From positions 1 to 33,943 of the forward strand of contig RKRR01000155.1 in assembly GCA_007571305.1 (NCBI GenBank): a stretch of 33,943 nt of DNA. Direction: 5' to 3'. Position 1 is the first letter of the stretch. Every line of letters starts with the position of its first letter. The stretch is from Candidatus Poribacteria bacterium. Lineage in GTDB: Bacteria; Poribacteria; WGA-4E; WGA-3G. The notes below the pieces were generated by a model, which made no database searches, was not told where the DNA came from, and worked only from the letters and a program-made list of their open reading frames with translations. This document shows, one piece after another, positions 1 through 7,488 of this stretch. The position numbers and the translations under genes were made by a program.

Positions 1-294
1 GGGTAAATCGGCTTGTTAACTCTTAATGTCTGTGCGGGCCCTAAGGCCATTAAGCATCGACATGGATAGCAAGTGCTATCAAAAGCGTGGAGGGTTTTGG
101 GTGCGGCGTTTATATCTTGGTTTTTCATTTATTTTGCGGATTCATTTCAAGAAAATTCTGTACCGGTCTATAAATTTGTAGGAGCGAAATTCCCTCGTTC
201 ATTGGTAGCAGACTAACGGTAGACTATGTTTAAAAACAAGAAAGGACAACTTTCATTAACCTAATTGAATTATAGCACTCATTTGCATGAGATG
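1..294. other. Intergenic region at window edge, no gene seen
   Basis: I see no convincing reading frame here. The stretch is AT-rich towards the nuclease gene on its right. It holds one perfect small inverted repeat, GATAGC-AAGT-GCTATC at 65-80, without a following T-run, so it is not a clear terminator. Nothing else could be assigned. Confidence 0.5.
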
Positions 295-1191
295 TCAAGT
301 TATTTCTCGATAATTACCTTGAAACACCTTGCGCATACGCCAATCTATGAAATTGATGCGAGGATAATACATCTGCGGAGGCAATTTAATCTTTTCACCA
401 TGGAACCTATGTAGTTGCTCTTTGTCACCTCTACTTCTACCTTTCGCGCCCTTGGACACTAGGACTCGTAATTGATCAGAGAGCGTAAAAGCCCCACAAT
501 CGAAAAGAACGTAGTGTAGTGAACAGAGTGCCAAGCCGTTCTCTACTGCATCGGGGCCGCTTGCCTCGCGCGATTTAATATGAGTTGCCTCTAAAGCAAT
601 TAACTGTCCATCCAATTTAATACCGAAACCACAGATAGCACATCTATACTTATAGGCTTTAAGGACATCTTCCAAGAATTTTCCTTCTTGTTCTCGTATT
701 CTCGGATTTGGAAGAGGAGACTCAATCCTAACAGCTTGTAAAATGTCATCGTGCATTGAAGATCGGAAATGATCTAACATATACTGACTTATCTCTAAAG
801 CGAAGTTAGAATCGTTTTGAAACTCATAAGAAATTTCCTCAAGGAAACCACCTGAAACGTTATAGTTTTTGAGATCTGTTACCCATGCATCACCGCTAGA
901 AGTTTGCCTGATTTGGTTGGCATTGGGTATATCCCAAATTCCGTCGTTTTGCAATCGCCAGAACGGGAACTGTGGGTTATGGTTATCACGCCTTGGTCTG
1001 AACTTCTTCAGTAAATTATTAAAACTGTCTTCTATATCATCAGCGTAAGAAATAAGTCTATCTTCACCGCGGAGCAGTTTTCCAATTGCGTACAGAACGA
1101 GCAAAGGTTTGTGTGGTGCTCTCTCTCCATCTCGTTTCCACACATTTAAGTTCTTGAATCTTCGGATAATTTCTTCTCGATCCATGCTCAC
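295..1191 (-). CDS. SBD-HNH endonuclease, phosphorothioate-dependent type IV restriction family
   Basis: A 298-aa protein with an N-terminal sulfur-binding-like domain (about residues 1-145, with APHKPLLVLYAI at 25-36 and FPFWRLQNDGIW at 75-86) and a C-terminal HNH domain. Visible HNH elements are CAICG (184-188), EATHIK (201-206), N218 and CSLHY (223-227). Relatives such as ScoMcrA cut near phosphorothioated DNA, so the expected role is defence against foreign modified DNA. As I recall the family, two His follow the Leu (SLHH); here the second is Tyr227, which may impair cutting. The first codon is GTG; an ATG lies two codons downstream (1185), and AAGG precedes both. No dnd modification genes are in the window. 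The gene looks AT-richer than its neighbours, consistent with transfer. Confidence 0.85.
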   Translation of the reverse strand: MSMDREEIIRRFKNLNVWKRDGERAPHKPLLVLYAIGKLLRGEDRLISYADDIEDSFNNLLKKFRPRRDNHNPQFPFWRLQNDGIWDIPNANQIRQTSSGDAWVTDLKNYNVSGGFLEEISYEFQNDSNFALEISQYMLDHFRSSMHDDILQAVRIESPLPNPRIREQEGKFLEDVLKAYKYRCAICGFGIKLDGQLIALEATHIKSREASGPDAVENGLALCSLHYVLFDCGAFTLSDQLRVLVSKGAKGRSRGDKEQLHRFHGEKIKLPPQMYYPRINFIDWRMRKVFQGNYREIT

Positions 1192-1199
1192 GTTACCTT

Positions 1200-1226
1200 G
1201 TTATATGGAGATAACATCTCTGTCAA
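1200..1226 (-). promoter_or_regulatory. Candidate promoter with internal dyad, upstream of the HNH nuclease
   Basis: On the minus strand TTGACA (1221-1226) is followed after 15 bp by TATAAC (1200-1205), just before the nuclease start. The spacer carries a perfect dyad GAGAT-GTT-ATCTC (1208-1220), a plausible operator. The spacing is short and the leader would be almost absent, so this is a candidate only. Confidence 0.35.
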
Positions 1227-1427
1227 TTTTTTATTTTTTTACTTTACAGATGTGGACTGTGGAATTTCATTATACTGCACAAAAAGAAAAAGGTCAATAA
1301 AACACGCACATTTTTCAGCGTAGGATTTTCCGACTTGGTATTGATGCCCATAAAAAACACGGATGTGCTACACTGAAATCTGTGGTTCTCAACAGTCAAT
1401 ATCACCTTACGGATTTACGGAAGGCAC

Positions 1428-2147
1428 ATGCACATCGAAACATTCAATTACCCTTTCATCCATATCCCCGCTGGTGCGTTCACGATGGGGACGATTCCGA
1501 CTGGCATGCGGAAAACCGACCCAGAGGAACCACAACGCAGCGTCCTGCTCGATGCTTATGCCATCGGGACGTATCAGGTCACGAATGCGCAATACGCACA
1601 GTTTGTTGAGGAGACAGGGAACCCACAACCGTTGTTCTGGAACGAAGCGCATCTCAACGCCCCGGATTTTCCTGTCGTTGGAGTGAGTTGGCAGGATGCC
1701 ATTAATTTTTTGGCATGGCTCAGCGATCATGAAAATAAGGAATATCGTTTGCCTTCAGAGGCAGAGTGGGAGAAAGCAGCACGTGGCACAGATGCTCGAG
1801 AGTATCCGTGGGGCGATATATGGGACGCGAGTCGCGCAAATACATCGGAATCTGGGAATAAGCAGCTGGTACCCGTTGGGAGTTATCCATCGGGTGTGAG
1901 TCCTTACGGGTGCTACGATATGGCGGGGAACGCCTACGATTGGTGTAGTGACTGGTTTCATATAGAGACGTATAAATACTCGCCTGCGGAGAATCCTTTG
2001 GGAGCGAGTGAGGGTCGTCGTAAAGTGATTCGCGGTGGTTCGTGGATTGCGCGTGGAGAGTTCGCTGCGAGGTGTGCGAACCGTGCGGCGTATGAACCGG
2101 TCCAAGCTATTCATAGCGTCGGTTTTCGGATTGCCAGAGATATTTAA
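1428..2147 (+). CDS. SUMF1/FGE-sulfatase-domain protein (formylglycine-generating-enzyme-like)
   Basis: A 239-aa single-domain protein of the FGE-sulfatase family. Signature segments appear in order: PAGAFTMG (14-21), YQVTNAQYAQFV, PVVGVSWQDAINFLAWLS, YRLPSEAEWEKAARG, YPWGD, PVGSYPSG, GCYDMAGNAYDWCSDW, KVIRGGSW and the terminal GFRIA. True formylglycine-generating enzymes use two cysteines five residues apart near the C-terminus. Here only the second is kept (RCANR); the first position is Glu. The protein is therefore probably a non-catalytic or differently acting paralogue, as in many bacterial SUMF1-domain proteins. There is no signal peptide. No sulfatase gene lies nearby. The start ATG follows a modest AAGG. 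Its last codon and stop overlap the terminal repeat of the downstream element. Confidence 0.8.
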   Translation: MHIETFNYPFIHIPAGAFTMGTIPTGMRKTDPEEPQRSVLLDAYAIGTYQVTNAQYAQFVEETGNPQPLFWNEAHLNAPDFPVVGVSWQDAINFLAWLSDHENKEYRLPSEAEWEKAARGTDAREYPWGDIWDASRANTSESGNKQLVPVGSYPSGVSPYGCYDMAGNAYDWCSDWFHIETYKYSPAENPLGASEGRRKVIRGGSWIARGEFAARCANRAAYEPVQAIHSVGFRIARDI

Positions 2148-2325
2148 AGAGTTACGACTTGCGCCTGCTGCTCTTTTGTAGCATAACCTGTTAGGTTGTG
2201 TATCTTCGGGGGCAAGAAACTAAAGGTTTCCTACGCCACGAAACGCTGCGGATCCTGGAGGTCTTTCAATGAAACACAACAGACGCACCTCTAAAATTGT
2301 GTCCGTAGCAACTTGGGTTTAAATA
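2141..2325. repeat. MITE-like element, TATTTAAA ends, containing the SUMF1-like stop codon
   Basis: TATTTAAA at 2141-2148 is matched by TTTAAATA at 2318-2325. Inside the right end GTAGCAACTTGGGTTT resembles the end of the 3503-3659 element. The shared internal core GTAGCATAACCTGTTAGG lies at 2178-2195. The left end includes the TAA of the gene at 1428-2147. The boundaries are less certain than for the other copies because the left inner repeat is diverged. Confidence 0.5.
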
Positions 2326-2410
2326 GTAAAATTTGCCCTTACAACGTGCGATGAATCGCACTACTACGAACGCAGCGGTTTATATCCGCGAAATCTGTGA
2401 TTCAGACACT

Positions 2411-3502
2411 ATGCACAAAAAACCTTTACGCAAACACTACCAGGATTTTCGAGACACGTTGTTGGCGTGGTTCAAGGATTATCAGCGCGATATGCCGTGG
2501 CGACGCACAAGTGAGCCCTACCGAATTTGGGTCTCTGAGGTGATGCTCCAACAGACACAGGTCAAGAAAGTTGTGGGATACTATGAGAGATTTATCGCTC
2601 GGTTTCCAGATGTAGAGCAGTTGGCAAGGGCACCGCTACAGGATGTCCTAAAGGTATGGGAAGGCTTGGGGTATTATGCAAGAGCGCGGAATCTCCACAA
2701 AGCGGCACAGGTCATTGTGAATGAGCTGGATGGAAAAATACCGAGGGACTATGCGACCTTTCGGAAGCTGCCGGGGATCGGGGATTATAGTGCGGCGGCG
2801 GTGCAAAGTATCGCTTTTGATGCACCCTATGCGGCTGTAGATGGGAACATCAAACGCGTTCTGGCGCGCCTGTTTCTGATAGAAACACCGATTAACGATG
2901 CGAAGTCAGCGAAACTTTTTCAGCAGAAAGCGGATGAATGTTTAGATCCGAATGCACCGGGGTTTTTCAATCAGGCGATGATGGAATTAGGAGCAACTGT
3001 GTGCCGCCCGCAATCGCCAACTTGCCTTGTCTGTCCCGTGAATTCGTTTTGTGAGGCGTTCCACACGGCACGACAAAACGAGTTTCCGTATCGGCGCGAG
3101 ACGAAACCTGTCCCGGAACACCATCTTGCTGTAGGGATTATCTATAGGGGCAACGAGGTTTTACTCACGCAGCGGCAACTGGACGGTTTGCTCGGCGGAC
3201 TCTGGGAGTTTCCGGGGGGAGAAATTACCGAGGGTGAAACTGCTGAGGTGGCTTGTGTCCGACACATCGCTGATGTTGTCAACCTCTTTGTTACCGATGT
3301 CCGGTATTTCACGCGTGTCAGGCATGCTTATACCCATTTCAAGGTTGTCGTGGACGTGTTTCAGTGCGATTATCAGGCGGGGGAAGTGGTTCTGAAGGGT
3401 CCGCGGGATGCAAAGTGGGTCGAGATCGTGGCATTACGGGATTATCCGCTCCCGCGTGTGACGCATAAATTTTTAGAAAAATTAGTTGAGGGTGAAAGGT
3501 AA
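2411..3502 (+). CDS. mutY: A/G-specific adenine glycosylase MutY
   Basis: Base-excision repair glycosylase that removes adenine mispaired with 8-oxoguanine. From MHKKPLR it is 363 aa, normal for the family. Visible features are the MPWR segment, the catalytic Glu in VSEVMLQQTQV, the helix-hairpin-helix LPGIGDYSAAAV, the catalytic Asp in AVDGNIKRV and the iron-sulfur ligand set C-x6-C-x2-C-x5-C in the segment starting CRPQSPTCLVC. A C-terminal NUDIX-like domain (GLWEFPGGEITEGE) recognises 8-oxoG in this family. An upstream in-frame ATG at 2333 would add 26 residues unlike the family, partly overlapping nothing conserved, so I chose 2411. The TAA stop directly abuts the terminal repeat of the next element. 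Confidence 0.95.
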   Translation: MHKKPLRKHYQDFRDTLLAWFKDYQRDMPWRRTSEPYRIWVSEVMLQQTQVKKVVGYYERFIARFPDVEQLARAPLQDVLKVWEGLGYYARARNLHKAAQVIVNELDGKIPRDYATFRKLPGIGDYSAAAVQSIAFDAPYAAVDGNIKRVLARLFLIETPINDAKSAKLFQQKADECLDPNAPGFFNQAMMELGATVCRPQSPTCLVCPVNSFCEAFHTARQNEFPYRRETKPVPEHHLAVGIIYRGNEVLLTQRQLDGLLGGLWEFPGGEITEGETAEVACVRHIADVVNLFVTDVRYFTRVRHAYTHFKVVVDVFQCDYQAGEVVLKGPRDAKWVEIVALRDYPLPRVTHKFLEKLVEGER

Positions 3503-3659
3503 TTAACCCAAGTTGCTATCTATATGACTTCATATCCACGCACACCAGTTTTCAGCGAAGATTATCCATTTTGCGAAAAGTTGGGAGTATTCCGTGTGAT
3601 TTTCGGCACGAAGCTGCACAGGCTAACAGCCTATGCTACAAGATAGCAACTTAGGTTAA
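3503..3659. repeat. MITE-like element, 19-bp terminal inverted repeats, starts right after mutY stop
   Basis: The left end TTAACCCAAGTTGCTATCT (3503-3521) and the right end at 3641-3659 are inverted repeats with one mismatch in 19. The interior carries the shared core in reverse orientation at 3616-3641. The element is 157 bp with no reading frame, as expected of a non-autonomous miniature transposon. A diverged copy in opposite orientation lies at 8599-8753; the two also share the interior TATTCCGTGTGATTTTCGGC. The first base follows the last base of the mutY stop codon. Confidence 0.85.
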
Positions 3660-3930
3660 TTGTTGTTTGTAGTCGCGCAATTGATTGCGCGTTGAGATGA
3701 GCGATGAGTTCTTTACGACATACTATAAACATATCGCCTTTTGTGGAACTAGAGTCGGATATTTATTGAATCGGTGCGGTTGGGAAACCGTATCGTAGGT
3801 ATCAATTTAGATTTTTCACGGTATTTCAACTGTGCAAGGCGGGATTTGTGGCGGGCATTAGAAACTTGAAGACTTATCGTCGTTGAAAGGGAGAACGTCC
3901 AGGTGGACGTTCCAAAGATCCTTTTACTTT
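3660..3930. other. Intergenic region with two perfect hairpins, no gene
   Basis: No supported gene. CGCGCAA-TTGA-TTGCGCG forms a perfect 7-bp hairpin at 3674-3691. A second hairpin lies at 3893-3912 next to the end of the WD40-like gene and is listed separately. Confidence 0.6.
3893..3912 (-). terminator. Hairpin downstream of the WD40-like gene
   Basis: GAACGTCC-AGGT-GGACGTTC is a perfect 8-bp stem 18 bases beyond the stop of the leftward gene at 3931-4896. No strong U-run follows on the minus strand (TCTCCCTTTC), so it may be a weak terminator or an mRNA 3' end stabiliser. Confidence 0.4.
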
Positions 3931-4896
3931 TTATTTCGTTTGCTTTAGCTCTCCCCAGAGCGTCGTTAACTTCCCATGCGGTGAAACCGATAAATCCCCT
4001 TCTGCCCAGTCAGGCCACTCCTCATCGCTCGACTCTTGTGTCAGACGTCTCAGACTCCGAGTGTCAAAGGCATAGCGATAGAGGTCATAATTCGGAGTGG
4101 GTTTCTCGTTATTCTTCAGTGAGAAAAGGATCGCAGTGTCATTCTCCATCCAGCACGCACCGCCACCTACCCAATTGTTGCCGAGTCGGTCATTGATGTC
4201 GGTGATTTCCTGCTTTCCACCGCCAATCCGTTGAACGATGAGTTTCTCAAGGTCCCCGTCTTTAAACCATTTCACTTCAGCAAAGAGGATCCGCTTTCCA
4301 TCTGACGACCAGCGCGGAAAGTATCTCAAAGTCAGTGGTCCATCAAGAGGTGGGTCCGGGAGGATGGGGCGTTGGTGCTGTCCATCGACATCCATCACAT
4401 AGACGGTTTTCGGAGCGATGCCATTCACTCGAATAAATCTCGAAAAAGTGATCTGTGTGCCATCAGGGGACCAATCTGGAGAAGCGGAGGCAGCATTCAC
4501 GTTCCCGCCTGTTAGTTGGGTGAGGCTGCCCGTCGCAAGTTCCATGACGAACACTTCCCATCTTCCGCTGTCGGACCCCGAAAAGGCAAGGGAGTCTCCA
4601 TCGGGCGACCAGGATGGATACGCATCAAGGACATTGTTGTGGGTGAGACGTTGCAGGTCTGTGCCGTCTGCGTTCATGATGAATATCTCTGCTGTGGTTT
4701 GTCGCTTCGTCCTGTCCATGTCTCGCGTAAACGCGATTCTTTTTCCATCGGGGGACCAACGGGGATCGTTGTCTAACGCAGTTGTGTTTTGCGTGAGCCT
4801 GCGCCTGCGGGAGCCGTCATCGTTCATCACGAAAATATCACCATCAACACAAAACACGATTTTCGCATCAACGCAAACGGCAGCACTGCTAAACAA
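3931..4896 (-). CDS. Secreted WD40-like beta-propeller (TolB/PD40 repeat) protein
   Basis: A 321-aa protein built of PD40 repeats: WSPDGKRIAFTRD, WSPDGDSLAFSG, WSPDGTQITFSRF and WSSDGKRILFAE, spaced about 50 residues apart as in the TolB C-terminal propeller. A periplasmic or exported location is expected. The TTG at 4896 gives a truncated leader. In frame upstream, CTG at 4935 would give (M)KTTNFFFTICLLLF and on through SSAAVCVDA, a complete signal peptide, with no ATG, GTG or TTG before the TGA at 4975-4977. The true start is thus probably non-canonical, or a base is wrong. The protein ends GKLTTLWGELKQTK, a tail shared with the LamG protein at 16205-16981. Confidence 0.8.
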   Translation of the reverse strand: MFSSAAVCVDAKIVFCVDGDIFVMNDDGSRRRRLTQNTTALDNDPRWSPDGKRIAFTRDMDRTKRQTTAEIFIMNADGTDLQRLTHNNVLDAYPSWSPDGDSLAFSGSDSGRWEVFVMELATGSLTQLTGGNVNAASASPDWSPDGTQITFSRFIRVNGIAPKTVYVMDVDGQHQRPILPDPPLDGPLTLRYFPRWSSDGKRILFAEVKWFKDGDLEKLIVQRIGGGKQEITDINDRLGNNWVGGGACWMENDTAILFSLKNNEKPTPNYDLYRYAFDTRSLRRLTQESSDEEWPDWAEGDLSVSPHGKLTTLWGELKQTK

Positions 4897-5512
4897 GAGC
4901 AGACAGATAGTGAAGAAAAAGTTTGTTGTTTTCAGACAGCTTATTGTGTTTGTCCTTCTACACAGAGAATGTGTTCAGGGAACCCGCGGCGAGGGTTCAA
5001 ACCGCATCGCCGCAGGCATTTTCAGGGGGTATAAGAGGTAGATCTCTTAAAGTCTAAAATGTGTCGTGCATGATGCCGTGGGCCACTCGAGCTTTATCCT
5101 CGTCGGCAGGTCCCTGACCTCCAAACGTGGCGAGGCGGAAATCCGTCCGAATCCCCGTTTTTCATTTCTCAGATTCGCAGAGAAATTGCTGTAGGCAGAC
5201 CCGAAACTATTCCGGTCTACGACTTTTTCTCGGTTTTTTGGTTGTGGGTGAAAAGCCCCACCGTTCCAAGGCACTTCCATCTCGAACCTGCCATAGAACT
5301 TGACCCCTCCTGTCCCATAATTATCGACGGAGACAGAATGGCTGCTGTAAGCAATTTCAGTTGAGGCTTCAAACCACGTACACACGTAGGTGGACCCATA
5401 GACATTGCCAGCAAATTTCGTGTCTGATCGAAAATCTTGATTAAAAGTGTCCAGTTCGGTTAGAAAAAGACAGGTTTCCTTTCTTTTTCGGGTTTCGTTA
5501 AGGTAATAGTCT
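4897..5512 (-). other. Non-annotated stretch; possible decayed coding sequence
   Basis: On the minus strand one frame stays open from inside the aldo/keto reductase through 5047 and reads protein-like (for example VYGSTYVCTWFEAS and GGVKFYGRFEMEVPW). It has no start codon of its own outside the reductase. Near the end another frame gives TDFRLATFGGQGPADED and continues to MHDTF before a stop at about 5087. This pattern would fit a frameshifted gene remnant, but I recognise no family and cannot exclude non-coding DNA. Confidence 0.3.
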
Positions 5513-6463
5513 CTAATTGTCTGAGCCGAACCGTGCTTCGTATTTCTCCCATACCTCATCGGAGAGAGGGGTACTGGCGGCTCGAACGTTCGCTTCAAGC
5601 TGCTCAACGTTGAGATTCCCAATGTTATTGCCGTGAATCCGGTCTTCTCGGAGACAGAACTGAAGCGCGAGTTGAAGTAAATTAATGTCCTCTTCGAGAC
5701 ACCACTTCCAAATCTCGCGAGCTTTCGGCACATCGCCGTCGTTGCGCCAACGCCCCCTTTCAATCTCAGCGTCGATGTCGACACCTGTGAGGATACCGCG
5801 CAGGATCGACCAACCGTTCATGACCCCGATATCGGCTTCAGCAGCGGCGGGGAGGATGTCATCAGCAGCGGTCTGTCGGACGAGGTTGTAATCGTTGAAG
5901 CAGAGGATGAGGTCCACATCGCCCGTTGCCATCGCTTTGAGATGGAAATCGTGGGGACGCATCCCGTATCCGAGGTAGCGTACGAGTCCGCGTGCTTTGC
6001 ATTGAAGCAAGCCGTCGAGCGTGCCGCCCTTTTCGAGGGTCGGATCAATTTCACCGGGATCATGGATGAGCATACCGTCGAAGTAATCTATATTCAGGAG
6101 TTCAAGTTGGTCCTCAAGGTCGGCAATTGCGCGTTCGGCAGAATAGTCGGGTCTGCCCTGTCCGTAGCCACCCCAATCCGCTGCAGAGTGACAACAGAGT
6201 CTCCCTGTAATAATGACATCCTCGCGCGGGATCTCTTTCATCGCCAAACCGAGTTTCCGCATTGAATCTCCATAACAACGTGCACAATCGAAATGGTTCA
6301 CACCGATGGACACAGCATGTTTAACGAGATCCACAGCCTCTTCATCTGAGACGAAGCCGAAGTTGTTTCCAAATCCCTGTGTGCCAAACGGAATAACGGG
6401 GATGCTGAGTTCCGTCCTTCCGAGTCGTCGCCTCGGAATTGTGGGAAGATCTTGATTTGCCAT
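5513..6463 (-). CDS. Aldo/keto reductase family protein
   Basis: A 316-aa TIM-barrel oxidoreductase when started at MANQDLP, which is preceded by GAGAGGAA with good spacing; an upstream in-frame start (6520) would add 19 unlike residues. Family features are RRRLGRTELSIPVIPFGTQG, the Asp and Tyr of the catalytic tetrad in NHFDCARCYGDS and the His in DGMLIHDP. The fourth tetrad residue, Lys in the usual xxTK strand, is not seen: the strand reads VIITGR. NADPH-linked carbonyl reduction of a sugar or aldehyde would be expected for the family, but this member may bind rather than turn over such a substrate. It is next to a DUF1080 gene on the same strand, which suggests carbohydrate metabolism. 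Confidence 0.85.
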   Translation of the reverse strand: MANQDLPTIPRRRLGRTELSIPVIPFGTQGFGNNFGFVSDEEAVDLVKHAVSIGVNHFDCARCYGDSMRKLGLAMKEIPREDVIITGRLCCHSAADWGGYGQGRPDYSAERAIADLEDQLELLNIDYFDGMLIHDPGEIDPTLEKGGTLDGLLQCKARGLVRYLGYGMRPHDFHLKAMATGDVDLILCFNDYNLVRQTAADDILPAAAEADIGVMNGWSILRGILTGVDIDAEIERGRWRNDGDVPKAREIWKWCLEEDINLLQLALQFCLREDRIHGNNIGNLNVEQLEANVRAASTPLSDEVWEKYEARFGSDN

Positions 6464-6476
6464 AAAATTCCTCTCT

Positions 6477-6590
6477 GTCAATCGGTTGTCGACAGTCAGT
6501 AACCCCCTTATCAGGGGCATAAAAAGTCGGGAATTGGAATTCCTTAACGTATTACTGCTCTGACAGTTGATGGTTAATGCCTGATGACTG
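6477..6590. repeat. 7-bp-period degenerate arrays upstream of the aldo/keto reductase
   Basis: Two arrays with a heptamer period lie here: about 6477-6504 (TCAATCG GTTGTCG ACAGTCA, and on) and about 6557-6590 (CTGACAG TTGATGG TTAATGC, and on). Between them are a CCCCT-TATC-AGGGG hairpin (6504-6517) and the inverted repeat GGAATTGGAATTCC (6530-6543), which recurs nearly unchanged at 16083-16096. Confidence 0.5.
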
Positions 6591-6620
6591 GAACCCGAAA
6601 ATTCCTAATAGAAATGCGAT

Positions 6621-7247
6621 TTAATACTTATCCGAACCCTCAAGCGGGAGTGGCACTGCCCAGATGTTCCGATACCGGACATCATTGCCGTGATCCTGCA
6701 GGCGGAGTGGCCCTGGTGTAGCGGCTTCTGAATCGATACTGCCGCCTGTCGTACCAGCGAGTTGGGCGTTGTTGATAATCACCAAGCCGTTCTGAATGAC
6801 GGTGATGCGAGGCCCTTCAGCCATCTCGCCTGCGTCGTTAAAGCGGGGTGCTCGGAAGATAATGTCGTAGGTTTGCCATTCGAGCGGTGGTTTGCAAGCG
6901 TTGACAAGCGGTGCGAATTGATTGTAAATTGCGCCGCAGTCACCCATTCCGGGTACTTCAATGCCGTAGGAGTCCAAGACCTGGACTTCGTATCTGCCCT
7001 GGAGGAATACGCCGCTGTTACCTTTTGCTTGTCCCGTCGCTTCGGGCATATCGGGACACCGGAATTCAACGTGAACGAAGTGATCAGTAAAGGTTTCCTT
7101 GCTTATGACATCACCGGCGCGTGGGATGACGAGCATTTCGCCGCCTTCGACTTGCCAGCTCGGTTCGCTGCCATCGAGGCTTGTCCAGTTGCTGAGGTCT
7201 GTGCCATCAAAGAGGATTATTGCGGATTCTGGAAGTGCTTGTGTCAT
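6621..7247 (-). CDS. DUF1080 family protein (concanavalin-like, putative glycan-binding or 3-keto-glycoside hydrolase)
   Basis: A 208-aa single domain of the DUF1080 family. Typical segments are IILFDGTDLSNWTS near the N-terminus, WQVEGGEMLVIPRAG, the strand HVEFRCP, GNSGVFLQGRYEVQVLDSYG (residues about 80-99), WQTYDIIFRAPRF and the terminal PLRLQDHGNDVRYRNIWAVPL. The fold is a lectin-like beta sandwich; several relatives act on 3-keto sugars, others only bind glycans. No signal peptide is present, which is unusual because many relatives are exported. The ATG has an AAGGA ribosome site six bases upstream. It shares strand and neighbourhood with the aldo/keto reductase. Confidence 0.85.
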   Translation of the reverse strand: MTQALPESAIILFDGTDLSNWTSLDGSEPSWQVEGGEMLVIPRAGDVISKETFTDHFVHVEFRCPDMPEATGQAKGNSGVFLQGRYEVQVLDSYGIEVPGMGDCGAIYNQFAPLVNACKPPLEWQTYDIIFRAPRFNDAGEMAEGPRITVIQNGLVIINNAQLAGTTGGSIDSEAATPGPLRLQDHGNDVRYRNIWAVPLPLEGSDKY

Positions 7248-7343
7248 GGGTTTTCCTTTCGTGTGCTGTGCATGAGGAAATCAATAGAGTGAAAAAACAT
7301 TTTTTTTATTTTAGCGAAATTCGTTTTTTTGTCAAGGGATATT

Positions 7344-7391
7344 GGTTGTCGGTTGTCAGTAGAGTAGGCATCAGCTGCCAGCGGTTAGCGG
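7344..7391. repeat. 7-bp-period array between DUF1080 gene and hisC
   Basis: GGTTGTC GGTTGTC AGTAGAG at about 7344-7364 and ATCAGCT GCCAGCG GTTAGCG at about 7370-7390 keep a seven-base period with GTTGTC/GTTAGC cores. Same class as the arrays at 14456, 17482 and 29473. Confidence 0.5.
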
Positions 7392-7426
7392 AATACGGAT
7401 AAAAAACTTTCCAAAAAAGAGTGATG

Positions 7427-7435
7427 TGGTATAAT
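7427..7435 (+). promoter_or_regulatory. Extended -10 promoter candidate for hisC
   Basis: TGGTATAAT is an exact extended -10 (TG-n-TATAAT) 54 bases before the chosen hisC start. No good -35 is visible at 16-18 bp upstream, which is tolerated by extended -10 promoters. Confidence 0.5.
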
Positions 7436-7488
7436 AAAATTGTATTTGGGTGTGTTCGATAGGACGCGCTTGCAATTGTAAGGATAAG

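Noticed and set aside
1363..1730. Open frames on both strands across the start of the SUMF1-like gene
   Set aside because: They are out-of-frame readings of the SUMF1 domain with no family character and no ribosome site.
5047..5784. Long minus-strand open frame overlapping the aldo/keto reductase
   Set aside because: Its first 90 residues are the out-of-frame reading of a clear aldo/keto reductase and it has no start in the non-overlapping part. Only the later stretch is kept, as an unexplained region.
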